Origin: an uncultured Paracoccaceae bacterium
Lineage (GTDB): Bacteria > Pseudomonadota > Alphaproteobacteria > Rhodobacterales > Rhodobacteraceae
NCBI GenBank assembly: GCA_947488175.1
Contig: CANKYO010000003.1
Coordinates: 463,170 to 527,169 of the forward strand
Direction: 5' to 3'
DNA: 64,000 nucleotides
The notes under the pieces were generated by a model. It was not told where the DNA came from. It was given only the letters and a program-made list of their open reading frames with translations, and searched no databases. How positions within the stretch are numbered: position 1 is the first letter of the stretch; every line of letters starts with the position of its first letter. The translations under genes and the position numbers were made by a program. Shown here piece by piece: positions 1 to 7,066 of the stretch.

Positions 1-21
1 AAAGCAGACATGGTGTTTGTG

Positions 22-282
22 TCAAGCCAGTGGAAATTCCATATCTGCCAACATGTTTAGGAAACTTTCTTTTTCCAACTCGGATCCAACTTCAGTCTCA
101 AACAAGAACCAATTTGCCCAAGCCCGTTTATCAGTACGATGTGACTGCCCCGATCGTTCCGTCAGCTCATTAATGATGTCTTTTTCTGGTATTGGCTCAA
201 TTTCTGGCAAAATACCTAAATCGCCATCACTGAAAAGTTCGACCAACAAAACGTAGATTGAAACCGATTTCAGCTCACGCAT
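22..282 (-). CDS. small hypothetical protein downstream of crtC
   Basis: An 86-residue acidic protein that I do not recognise. An AGGATG stretch about 8 nt upstream of the ATG is a usable ribosome binding site, and the stop is inside the window, so the gene is complete. It reads in the same direction as crtD and crtC and begins 93 nt after the crtC stop, so it could be the last gene of that transcript. Its base composition is visibly more AT-rich than the carotenoid genes beside it, which suggests a different history. There is no signal peptide or membrane segment. The sequence is rich in Glu and Leu with a hydrophobic N-terminal third (residues 6-20). It may be a small soluble accessory or immunity-type protein, but nothing in the sequence decides this. 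Confidence 0.5.
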   Translation of the reverse strand: MRELKSVSIYVLLVELFSDGDLGILPEIEPIPEKDIINELTERSGQSHRTDKRAWANWFLFETEVGSELEKESFLNMLADMEFPLA

Positions 283-375
283 GTATCACATCCTGAATTG
301 TTGACTAGACTTAGACCTAATCAGACTTTCTCCACTCTGCAGAGAGAGGTCAATAAGGGCTCAAAGCCGACCTTA

Positions 376-1383
376 TCACACCCAGCCTTCCCGTCTTGGC
401 ACCCGAACGGCCAGCATCGGTTTGATCAGCGGCGATGCAAAACGGTTGAGGTCCAGCGCCTCGTGGACCCCGGTCACCACTTCGCCGTTGAGTGTTGTTT
501 GCACGGCAGAGCGTGAATAGAACGGCGCATCCAGCATATTCAGCACTTGTCTAGGCATTGTGCCGGGATCAGCCCGGGTTTCACGCCTCACCTGCCATAG
601 CGATCGTTTAAAGCGTGTGCGTGGGGGTGCTTCTACCTCTTGCGCGTTGCCGCCCTTGTCAAAGGCGATGGCGGTGTCGAGCGTTGTGCCATCCCGACGC
701 ACGGCATCATAGATGCAAGTCGCCCCCGCCTTGGTCGGATAACGGCCCCAGGTCCAGAAGCTGAAATCCTGCTCCAGCGCGCGGGTCCCGAAATTGGCAT
801 CGAAATAGCCATGACCAGACCATTGCCAGCCCTTTGCCTCGAGATCGACGGTGATGGCCGAGGATGGCGCGAAGGGCCGCCAGATATGGGTGCCGTCCGG
901 GGTGAGTGGCAATTCGATCGATGTCATCGCATCGGGGGTGATCGTGATCCGGCCACGCACCCGGCTGATGATTGGCGGGCTTGAAATTTCATTGATGTCG
1001 ATGATCAATTCGCGGCCTGTCCAATGCATCGATGACGGGCCAACCTGCAGCGTGTCCCGTGATGTCACCAGCGCATCGCGCCCCCGATCCGTCATGGTGA
1101 ACCGCCCGCCGGGCCCATAGGTGGCCACATTGATACAGCAGTGATTGGCGGGGTCACGGCGCCCTGACCACGCATACCAAGGCGAAAAAACCGATCCTAT
1201 GAACCCGATGACAGAGACCGCTTTGGTCCCGCAATCGCTGATCCCGTCAACATACCACCACGCGTAGCCGTTTGGGGGGACGTCAAGTGCGAAGCAAGGT
1301 CCGTCATGATCGCCGCGGCCGCGTGCCGGGCGGAGAGCACAGCCATCGGCACCCCCGCCCCCGGATGCGCCCCGCCCCCGCAA
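376..1383 (-). CDS. crtC: CrtC, hydroxyneurosporene synthase / carotenoid 1,2-hydratase (start uncertain)
   Basis: CrtC hydrates the psi end group (C1-C2) of neurosporene- or lycopene-type carotenoids in the spheroidene/spirilloxanthin pathway at the membrane. Recognisable family stretches are PPNGYAWWYVDG, FIGSVFSPWYAWSGRRDP, NHCCINVATYGPGGRFTMTD, VGPSSMHWTG and the SFWTWGRYP region. The family-like part runs from about position 1299 down to the stop at 376. It overlaps the 3' end of crtD by roughly 100 nt in another frame. The reading frame has no ATG or GTG between the crtD-internal region and the first conserved motif. The nearest conventional alternative is a TTG at 1383-1381, used here as the outer limit; the true start may be closer to 1299 or later and could use a rare codon through coupling to crtD. 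Product identity is firm, the start is not. Confidence 0.85.
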   Translation of the reverse strand: MRGRGASGGGGADGCALRPARGRGDHDGPCFALDVPPNGYAWWYVDGISDCGTKAVSVIGFIGSVFSPWYAWSGRRDPANHCCINVATYGPGGRFTMTDRGRDALVTSRDTLQVGPSSMHWTGRELIIDINEISSPPIISRVRGRITITPDAMTSIELPLTPDGTHIWRPFAPSSAITVDLEAKGWQWSGHGYFDANFGTRALEQDFSFWTWGRYPTKAGATCIYDAVRRDGTTLDTAIAFDKGGNAQEVEAPPRTRFKRSLWQVRRETRADPGTMPRQVLNMLDAPFYSRSAVQTTLNGEVVTGVHEALDLNRFASPLIKPMLAVRVPRREGWV

Positions 1384-2759
1384 AGGTAAAGGCCCGGCAT
1401 CTGCGTCCGTGCCGTCGGGCGTTTGAACGCCGCCGTCAGCCCATGCGGGCTCCGCCCGTAAAGGGAACCGCTGCTGCCCGGAAACATCGCGTCGAACCCG
1501 TGTGGTGTTGTCAGCGCCTCTGACCCCGGTTGCGGATCGAAGGTCAGCCCGAATTGCTTGAGCCGGGCGAAAATCAGTGTCTGACATGGGCCTTTTTCCT
1601 TTTCCGGGTCGCGGGGGATGGGGGGGGCGTTCATGATGATCTCGAACCGCTGCACGGCGTCCGGGGCAACAGCCCCGTGATCCTGCGCACAAAGATAGAG
1701 CGTGGCATCGGTGGGCATGTCACCTTTGGCAAGGCTGGCGAACTCTGCCTTTCGGGTATGTCCGAAAAACACCGTGTGATGCGCCAGATCGATGCCTTCC
1801 GGTGCCGCAGCAAAGGCGTGGACGTAAGCCGACAGGCTGCGCGGTTCGGTGGCGGTTTGCGGCACCGCCTCTTTCGGGCCGACGCCTAGCAGGCCGGTGG
1901 TCAGCGCGCGTGGATCGCCGTTGAACAGGACGACATCGGCTGGGATATGGCCGCCAGCGGTTTCGACACCGGTGACTTTGCCGCCTTGGCGCGTGATCCG
2001 CGTTGTCTTGGTGTTGTAGTGAAATTGCGCGCCGCGCGCTGTGGCCAGTGCGGCGATTGTTGTGGCGACGCGATGCATCCCGCCTTTGACGGTCCAAACA
2101 CCCTGCGCCTCGGCCTGCCAGATCAACGACAGAATCGCAGGGGTGGCATAAGGTGATCCGCCAACATAGGTCGCGTAGCGCCCGAAGAGCTGCGCCAGTC
2201 GCGGGTCGCTGAAAGATTGGCGTAGCAGCCCGGCGAGGGTCCGATGCGGGGCCATGTCACGGATCAGGCCGGGCTTGCGCAGTACGGTGCGGGTCATTGC
2301 CCGCTGATTGGGCTCTGCTGTCTGCATCATGGGCACGTCGAAATTGTCAAACAGACGCTTGGCGCGGGCAGAAAACTTGGTGAATTGCGCGGCGGCCTTG
2401 GCCCCGAATGCATCTGCGATGTTGGCATGGCTGGCTTCGGCATCCGCCATCAGGTCCAGTCGTGTGCCGTCGTCCCAGTAGTGCCGCGCCAATGTTTGAA
2501 GGGGGGTGAGCGTGAGATGATCATCCATATCTTCGCCCACATCACTGAACAGCGCAGCAAAGACGTGGCGCATCGTCAAGACGGTCGGACCCGCATCAAC
2601 CGGGCCTGCCATGGATGGAACAATGCGCATTTTGCCACCCGGCTGGTCATGCATATCCAGCACGGTCACGTCACAGCCCTGATGACTAAGCCGCAGTGCC
2701 GCGGCCAGCCCGCCGATGCCTGCACCGACGATGACGACTTTTTGGGCGCTGCCCTTCAT
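1197..2759 (-). CDS. crtD: CrtD, methoxyneurosporene (1-hydroxycarotenoid 3,4-) desaturase
   Basis: A 520-residue FAD-dependent carotenoid desaturase of the phytoene-desaturase superfamily. The Rossmann dinucleotide motif VVIVGAGIGGLAAALRLS lies at the N-terminus just after MKGSAQK. The C-terminal GLYLCGGGAHPGAGVPMAV is the family's second FAD-contact signature. CrtD introduces the 3,4 double bond after C1 hydration or methoxylation, so it works with CrtC and CrtF. I start it at the ATG at 2759: an upstream extension of the open frame would run through the divergent promoter and crtE. Its 3' end overlaps crtC, as in Rhodobacter. Transcription is divergent from crtE across tandem PpsR-type operators. 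The motif order and neighbours leave little doubt about function. Confidence 0.93.
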   Translation of the reverse strand: MKGSAQKVVIVGAGIGGLAAALRLSHQGCDVTVLDMHDQPGGKMRIVPSMAGPVDAGPTVLTMRHVFAALFSDVGEDMDDHLTLTPLQTLARHYWDDGTRLDLMADAEASHANIADAFGAKAAAQFTKFSARAKRLFDNFDVPMMQTAEPNQRAMTRTVLRKPGLIRDMAPHRTLAGLLRQSFSDPRLAQLFGRYATYVGGSPYATPAILSLIWQAEAQGVWTVKGGMHRVATTIAALATARGAQFHYNTKTTRITRQGGKVTGVETAGGHIPADVVLFNGDPRALTTGLLGVGPKEAVPQTATEPRSLSAYVHAFAAAPEGIDLAHHTVFFGHTRKAEFASLAKGDMPTDATLYLCAQDHGAVAPDAVQRFEIIMNAPPIPRDPEKEKGPCQTLIFARLKQFGLTFDPQPGSEALTTPHGFDAMFPGSSGSLYGRSPHGLTAAFKRPTARTQMPGLYLCGGGAHPGAGVPMAVLSARHAAAAIMTDLASHLTSPQTATRGGMLTGSAIAGPKRSLSSGS

Positions 2760-2777
2760 CCGATCCTCAGACTCGTC

Positions 2778-2821
2778 TGTCCTATTTGATTTACATTGAC
2801 ACATGTAAACTAAAATGGACA
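2778..2821. promoter_or_regulatory. tandem PpsR/CrtJ-type operators (two TGT-N12-ACA, 8 bp apart) in the crtD-crtE divergent promoter
   Basis: Two perfect TGT-N12-ACA palindromes lie at 2778-2795 and 2804-2821, separated by exactly 8 bp (2796-2803). This is the arrangement known for the redox/light-responsive repressor PpsR (CrtJ) in purple bacteria, which binds cooperatively to paired sites and represses carotenoid and bacteriochlorophyll genes under oxygen or light. A TTGACA hexamer at 2796-2801 lies between and inside the sites. The motif is read directly; binding and regulation are inferred from the family. Confidence 0.85.
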
Positions 2822-2847
2822 CTATGAACTGCAAAGGGGACACGCAC

Positions 2848-3729
2848 ATGAAAATCTCGGATCGGATTGAAGCGACCATCAATGCAGCGATCAGGCAGGG
2901 ACAAGGCGGCATTGCACCAGCCAAGCTGGCTGCTGCCCTTGACTATGCTGTGACCCCCGGCGGCGCACGGATCCGGCCCACGATTCTGACATCAGTGGCC
3001 ATGGCCTGCGGTGACGACAGGCCGGATGTGACGGATGCAGCCGCTGCCGCGCTTGAGCTGATCCATTGTGCGAGCCTTGTCCACGACGATTTACCCTGTT
3101 TTGATGACGCCGATCTTCGTCGTGGCAAACCGTCGTTGCACCGTGCTTTTTCAGAACCGCTGGCCGTTTTGACCGGTGACAGCCTGATTATCATGGCGTT
3201 TCAGGTACTGGCGCGCACGGCTGCAGATGCGCCAACCCGTGCGCTGGACCTGATTGAGATTTTGGGCACCCGCACTGGCATGCCCTTTGGCATTTGCGCG
3301 GGCCAGGGTTGGGAAAGTGAAGATCAGATTGATCTCTCTGCCTATCATCAGGCCAAGACAGGTGCGCTGTTCATTGCGGCCACCCAGATGGGGGCCGTTG
3401 CCGCCGGGCAAGAGGCAGAGCCATGGGGAGAACTGGGGTCGCGCATCGGCGAGGCGTTTCAGGTCGCCGATGATCTGCGCGACGCGTTGTGTGATGAACA
3501 AACGCTTGGCAAACCCGCCGGTCAGGACGATCTGCACGGCCGGCCAAATGCGGTCGCATCGCTCGGGGTGCGCGGCGCAATCCAGCGGTTCGACGATATC
3601 CTTGGCGGGGCCATTTCATCGATCCCGGCCTGCCCGGGTGAGGCCGCTTTGGCCCAGATGGTGCGCGCCTATGCCGACAAACTGGTGCCCGCCGGTGCCC
3701 GCAACCGGCCGACCGTTCCAGGTGAGTAG
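2848..3729 (+). CDS. crtE: CrtE, geranylgeranyl diphosphate synthase
   Basis: A 293-residue trans-isoprenyl diphosphate synthase that makes GGPP, the C20 precursor of both the carotenoids and the bacteriochlorophyll phytyl tail. The first aspartate-rich motif is HDDLPCFDD (residues 79-87), followed by ADLRRGKPSLH. The second is QVADDLRD (about 205-212) followed by TLGKPAGQDD. The start at 2848 is chosen because AAGGGGA lies 7 nt upstream; an in-frame ATG at 2815 falls inside the operator. The stop overlaps the GTG start of crtF by one base (TAGTG), so the two are translationally coupled. Together with Dxs at the other end of this cluster it supplies isoprenoids for pigment synthesis. Confidence 0.93.
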   Translation: MKISDRIEATINAAIRQGQGGIAPAKLAAALDYAVTPGGARIRPTILTSVAMACGDDRPDVTDAAAAALELIHCASLVHDDLPCFDDADLRRGKPSLHRAFSEPLAVLTGDSLIIMAFQVLARTAADAPTRALDLIEILGTRTGMPFGICAGQGWESEDQIDLSAYHQAKTGALFIAATQMGAVAAGQEAEPWGELGSRIGEAFQVADDLRDALCDEQTLGKPAGQDDLHGRPNAVASLGVRGAIQRFDDILGGAISSIPACPGEAALAQMVRAYADKLVPAGARNRPTVPGE

Positions 3730-4877
3730 TGGCAGATGTCGATCTGCCCAGATCCGGGTTTGCCCCTGATCCCCAAGCGGCGCGGCCCGCGTCGCGGCTC
3801 ACCCGACTGATCGCATCGCGCCGGTTTCAGAAATGGGCCGCCCGTTTCCCGCTGACCCGTCGATTGGTGCGTCACGAAGGCGAGGCGATGTTCGATCTTG
3901 TCGCCGGATTTTGCCATTCACAGATTTTGCAGACGCTGGTCAAACTGGACATCCCAAAGACGCTGTTAGAGGCCGAACGCCCCCTTGATGCCTTGGCCAA
4001 AGATGCCGCCGTGCCAAAGGACCGGATGCAGGTTCTGCTGTCCGCAGGTATCGCGATTGGCCTGCTGAAACAGCGGCGCAGTGGCCATTATGCGCTGACG
4101 ACGCGCGGCGCCGCGCTCGCAGGTGTGCCCGGACTGGATGGCATGATCCGTCATCACGACGTGCTTTATCGCGATCTGGCAGACCCGGTGGCGTTTTTCA
4201 GGGGTGAGGTTCAGACCGAACTGGCAGAATTCTGGCCTTACGTGTTTGGCGCCGGTGGCGCGACTGACCCGGAGGTCACTGCGACCTATTCGCAATTGAT
4301 GGCGGATAGCCAGCTGCTTGTGGCAGAAGACACGCTTGCTCTGGCTGATCTGGCTGGCGTCTCCCGACTAATGGATGTGGGGGGCGGCACGGGCACGTTT
4401 CTGGCCGCCACTGGGGCGGCATATCCTGAACTGGCCGTTACGCTATTTGACCTGCCCACAGTTGTCCCGGCAGCGCAGACGCGCTTTGCCGATGCCGGGA
4501 TGTCGGGGCGGGCAACGGTTATTCCTGGATCATTCCGCGACGACCCGCTGCCGCAGGGGGCCGACATGATCAGCCTTGTCCGCGTGCTTTATGATCATGG
4601 CGACGCGACTGTGGCTGATCTTCTGCGATCAGTCTGGGATGCCCTGCCGCCGGGCGGATCGGTTCTGATTTCCGAACCGATGACGGGCGGGCAAACGCCC
4701 GAGCGGGCAGGTGACGCCTATTTTGCGCTTTATTGCATGGCGATGCGGACCGGGCGGGCACGCTCGGCGGAACAAATCGGCGATCTGCTGCACCACGCCG
4801 GTTTCGCCAACATCACGGGGCCGAAGTCACGACGCCCTTTCATCACCACTGTTTTGCAGGGTGTAAAGCCAAGTTGA
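3729..4877 (+). CDS. crtF: CrtF, hydroxyneurosporene O-methyltransferase
   Basis: A 382-residue SAM-dependent O-methyltransferase that methylates the 1-hydroxy group made by CrtC, giving methoxy carotenoids of the spheroidene series. The N-terminal half is a helical/dimerisation region with FDLVAGFCHSQILQTLVKLD. The SAM-binding motif LMDVGGGTGTFLA is near residue 215, and the later SVLISEPMTGGQTPERAGDA region is typical of this methyltransferase class. The start is GTG, sharing its first base with the crtE stop; an in-frame ATG is not available nearby. The gene ends 10 bp before the first PpsR-type site of the bchC promoter, as in the Rhodobacter crtEF-bchCXYZ-puf superoperon, where read-through from crtEF into bch and puf genes occurs. 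Confidence 0.93.
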   Translation: MADVDLPRSGFAPDPQAARPASRLTRLIASRRFQKWAARFPLTRRLVRHEGEAMFDLVAGFCHSQILQTLVKLDIPKTLLEAERPLDALAKDAAVPKDRMQVLLSAGIAIGLLKQRRSGHYALTTRGAALAGVPGLDGMIRHHDVLYRDLADPVAFFRGEVQTELAEFWPYVFGAGGATDPEVTATYSQLMADSQLLVAEDTLALADLAGVSRLMDVGGGTGTFLAATGAAYPELAVTLFDLPTVVPAAQTRFADAGMSGRATVIPGSFRDDPLPQGADMISLVRVLYDHGDATVADLLRSVWDALPPGGSVLISEPMTGGQTPERAGDAYFALYCMAMRTGRARSAEQIGDLLHHAGFANITGPKSRRPFITTVLQGVKPS

Positions 4878-4886
4878 CACTTTTAC

Positions 4887-4930
4887 TGTCCAAAGTAATT
4901 GACACAACGTCACGTCAAGTTAGACTGACA
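4887..4930 (+). promoter_or_regulatory. tandem PpsR/CrtJ-type operators upstream of bchC
   Basis: A perfect TGT-N12-ACA palindrome at 4887-4904 is followed after exactly 8 bp by a one-mismatch copy, CGT-N12-ACA, at 4913-4930. Spacing and geometry match the crtD-crtE operator in this window and the PpsR pairs described upstream of bchC in Rhodobacter. The operators sit 60-100 nt before the bchC start, so they probably control the bchCXYZ-puf part of the superoperon. The sites are seen directly; the regulator gene is not in the window. Confidence 0.8.
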
Positions 4931-4990
4931 CCAAGGACAAAGTGCCGCGGCTGAGTCCTTTCGGGTCTATCGCGGCAGGTGGGAGACGTT

Positions 4991-5929
4991 TTGGAAAGCA
5001 AGGCTGTCATACTCTCAGCACCCGGGAAACTGGCGCTCGATACGGTGGGAATCACATCGCCAGAGGCCGATGATATCGTTGTGGCGATCCGGCATTCCGG
5101 CATCTCCACTGGTACGGAAAAGCTGTTCTGGTCGGGTGAAATGCCGCCATTTCCCGGTATGGGCTACCCCCTGATCCCCGGATACGAGGCCGCTGGTGAA
5201 GTTGTCGAAGCAGGCGCTGACAGTGGGTACCGCGTGGGCGAACATGTCTTTGTGCCCGGCGCCACTTGCTACGAAGGGGCGCATGGACTGTTCGGGGCCG
5301 CCGCCGCAACGCTTGTGACCAAAGCGGCCCGTGTCACCCGGATTGACGCAGGTTGGGGCGCCGCTGGCGCCCTGCTGGCTCTGGCCGCAACCGCCCGGCA
5401 CGCAATGGCCGGGCCGGGCAAGGCTGTTCCCGATCTGATCGTTGGTCATGGCGTGCTTGGCCGCCTTCTGGCCCGCCTGACCATTGCCGCCGGTGCGCCT
5501 GCACCCACGGTCTGGGAAATCGACCCGATCCGGATGGGCGGTGCCGACGGGTACGAGGTAATGACCCCCGAAACCGACACCCGCCGCGATTATACGTCCG
5601 TCTATGATGCATCCGGACGTGGCGATCTTTTGAATGACCTGATCGGACGTATCGCCAAAGGCGGCGAGATTGTTCTGGCCGGTTTTTATACCGCACCGCT
5701 GCAATTCGCCTTTCCACCCGCGTTCATGAAGGAGGCCCGCTTTCGCATCAGCGCAGAGTGGACGCCTGACGACATGACGGCAACCAAAGCATTGGTCGAG
5801 GCCGGCGCGCTGGAGCTGGCCGACCTGATCACCCACCAACAACCGGCTGCCGAGGCGGCCAAGGCCTACCAGACCGCCTTTACCGATCCGGCCTGTCTGA
5901 AAATGATCCTGAATTGGGGAACTGCGTGA
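4991..5929 (+). CDS. bchC: BchC, bacteriochlorophyllide a dehydrogenase
   Basis: BchC oxidises the 3-hydroxyethyl group of the bacteriochlorin to the 3-acetyl group in bacteriochlorophyll a synthesis. The 312-residue protein belongs to the medium-chain dehydrogenase fold. Conserved BchC stretches are [40 protein letters not shown] and [12 protein letters not shown] (the nucleotide fold). I prefer the TTG at 4991, because GGGAG lies 5 nt upstream and the family starts with Met-Glu-x-Lys/Gln-Ala-Val. A GTG at 4979 is in frame but has no ribosome binding site. The C-terminus overlaps the bchX start by 4 nt (GTGA). It is the first gene of the bchCXYZ block behind its own PpsR-type operators. Confidence 0.92.
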   Translation: MESKAVILSAPGKLALDTVGITSPEADDIVVAIRHSGISTGTEKLFWSGEMPPFPGMGYPLIPGYEAAGEVVEAGADSGYRVGEHVFVPGATCYEGAHGLFGAAAATLVTKAARVTRIDAGWGAAGALLALAATARHAMAGPGKAVPDLIVGHGVLGRLLARLTIAAGAPAPTVWEIDPIRMGGADGYEVMTPETDTRRDYTSVYDASGRGDLLNDLIGRIAKGGEIVLAGFYTAPLQFAFPPAFMKEARFRISAEWTPDDMTATKALVEAGALELADLITHQQPAAEAAKAYQTAFTDPACLKMILNWGTA

Positions 5930-6930
5930 AAGATGAGATTCCAAACCTGAAGGATTTTGATCAGCGCCTGCGGGATGAAGCGGCTGAAGAACCTTCGCTT
6001 GAAGTGCCACAGGGCGAACCCACGTCGAAAACCCAGATCATTGCGATCTATGGCAAGGGTGGGATCGGCAAGTCATTCACTTTGGCAAACCTGTCACACA
6101 TGATGGCCGAGATGGGCAAACGCGTGCTGCTGATCGGCTGTGATCCAAAATCCGACACCACCAGCCTATTGTTTGGCGGCAAGGCCTGCCCGACAATCAT
6201 CGAAACCAGCGCCAAAAAGAAGCTGGCCGGTGAAGAGGTTGCTATTGGCGACGTTTGCTTTAAACGGGGCGGTGTTTTTGCCATGGAACTTGGCGGCCCT
6301 GAAGTGGGTCGCGGCTGTGGTGGCCGTGGGATCATTCACGGTTTTGAACTTCTCGAAAAGTTGGGGTTCCACGACTGGGACTTTGATTATGTGCTCCTCG
6401 ACTTTCTCGGGGATGTTGTCTGCGGTGGCTTCGGCCTGCCCATCGCGCGCGATATGGCGCAGAAGGTAATACTTGTCGGATCGAACGATCTCCAATCGCT
6501 TTATGTTGCTAACAATGTCTGCTCCGCGGTCGAATACTTCCGCAAGCTTGGTGGCAATGTTGGGGTCGCCGGACTTGTCATTAACAAAGATGACGGGACA
6601 GGAGAGGCCCAGGCCTTCGCCGAGGCAGTTAGTATTCCTGTCCTTGCTGCAATCCCACAAGACGACGACCTAAGGAAGAAATCCGCGAATTATCAGATCG
6701 TCGGCACCCACCAAAGCAAGTGGGGCCCGATGTTCGAAGGTTTGGCAGAGGCCGTTGGCCTTGCGCCACCGGTCCGTCCGGCACCGCTGGATCAGGACGG
6801 TCTGTTGGGCCTGTTCGACGCCAAGGACACTGGCGGTGATTATCAGTTGGTTCCGGCCACGGATACCGACATGCGCGGCAAAAATGCCAAGCCCAAGGAA
6901 AGCCTGGAGGTCATCTATGATGACGCCTGA
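5926..6930 (+). CDS. bchX: BchX, chlorophyllide a reductase iron protein
   Basis: BchX is the NifH-like ATP-dependent reductase that passes electrons to BchY-BchZ, which reduces the C7-C8 bond of chlorophyllide a. The nucleotide-binding loop [15 protein letters not shown] lies near residue 40. Two cysteines expected to ligate the inter-subunit [4Fe-4S] cluster are C131 (VGRGCGGRG) and C166 ([11 protein letters not shown]). I take the GTG at 5926, which overlaps the bchC stop in GTGA and has TTGGGGAA upstream; an in-frame ATG at 5914 lies inside bchC. The protein is 334 residues, a usual length. Its last codons overlap a small gene at 6917, which contributes to a tightly coupled block. Confidence 0.94.
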   Translation: MKDEIPNLKDFDQRLRDEAAEEPSLEVPQGEPTSKTQIIAIYGKGGIGKSFTLANLSHMMAEMGKRVLLIGCDPKSDTTSLLFGGKACPTIIETSAKKKLAGEEVAIGDVCFKRGGVFAMELGGPEVGRGCGGRGIIHGFELLEKLGFHDWDFDYVLLDFLGDVVCGGFGLPIARDMAQKVILVGSNDLQSLYVANNVCSAVEYFRKLGGNVGVAGLVINKDDGTGEAQAFAEAVSIPVLAAIPQDDDLRKKSANYQIVGTHQSKWGPMFEGLAEAVGLAPPVRPAPLDQDGLLGLFDAKDTGGDYQLVPATDTDMRGKNAKPKESLEVIYDDA

Positions 6931-7066
6931 TGCTGATAAAACCCAATGGGCGCAAGTGTATCAGATAATGGCCAAGGCCTGCCCCGAGCAGACCAAACAC
7001 CTGCTGGACGATATCCGCCGCAGCGCCCCGATCATCGTCAAGGAACGCCAACACCATGACGCATGA
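6917..7066 (+). CDS. 49-residue protein wedged between bchX and bchY
   Basis: An uncharacterised 49-codon gene. A near-perfect Shine-Dalgarno GGAGG at 6906-6910 lies 6 nt before the ATG-ATG start. The gene overlaps the end of bchX by 14 nt and the start of bchY by 11 nt, filling the whole spacer with no free bases. The product is soluble and charged, predicted largely helical, with one Cys (in AKACPEQTKHLLDDIRRSAP). There is no signal peptide or membrane segment. Overlap at both ends plus the strong ribosome binding site argue for a translated gene, perhaps an accessory or assembly factor of chlorophyllide reductase or simply a coupling peptide for bchY. I do not know a named family for it. 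Confidence 0.72.
   Translation: MMTPDADKTQWAQVYQIMAKACPEQTKHLLDDIRRSAPIIVKERQHHDA

Noticed and set aside
5015..6010. 331-codon open frame antisense to bchC
   Set aside because: It lies wholly opposite a certain gene, has no ribosome binding site, and reads as a low-complexity Gly/Arg/His-rich protein typical of GC-rich shadow frames.
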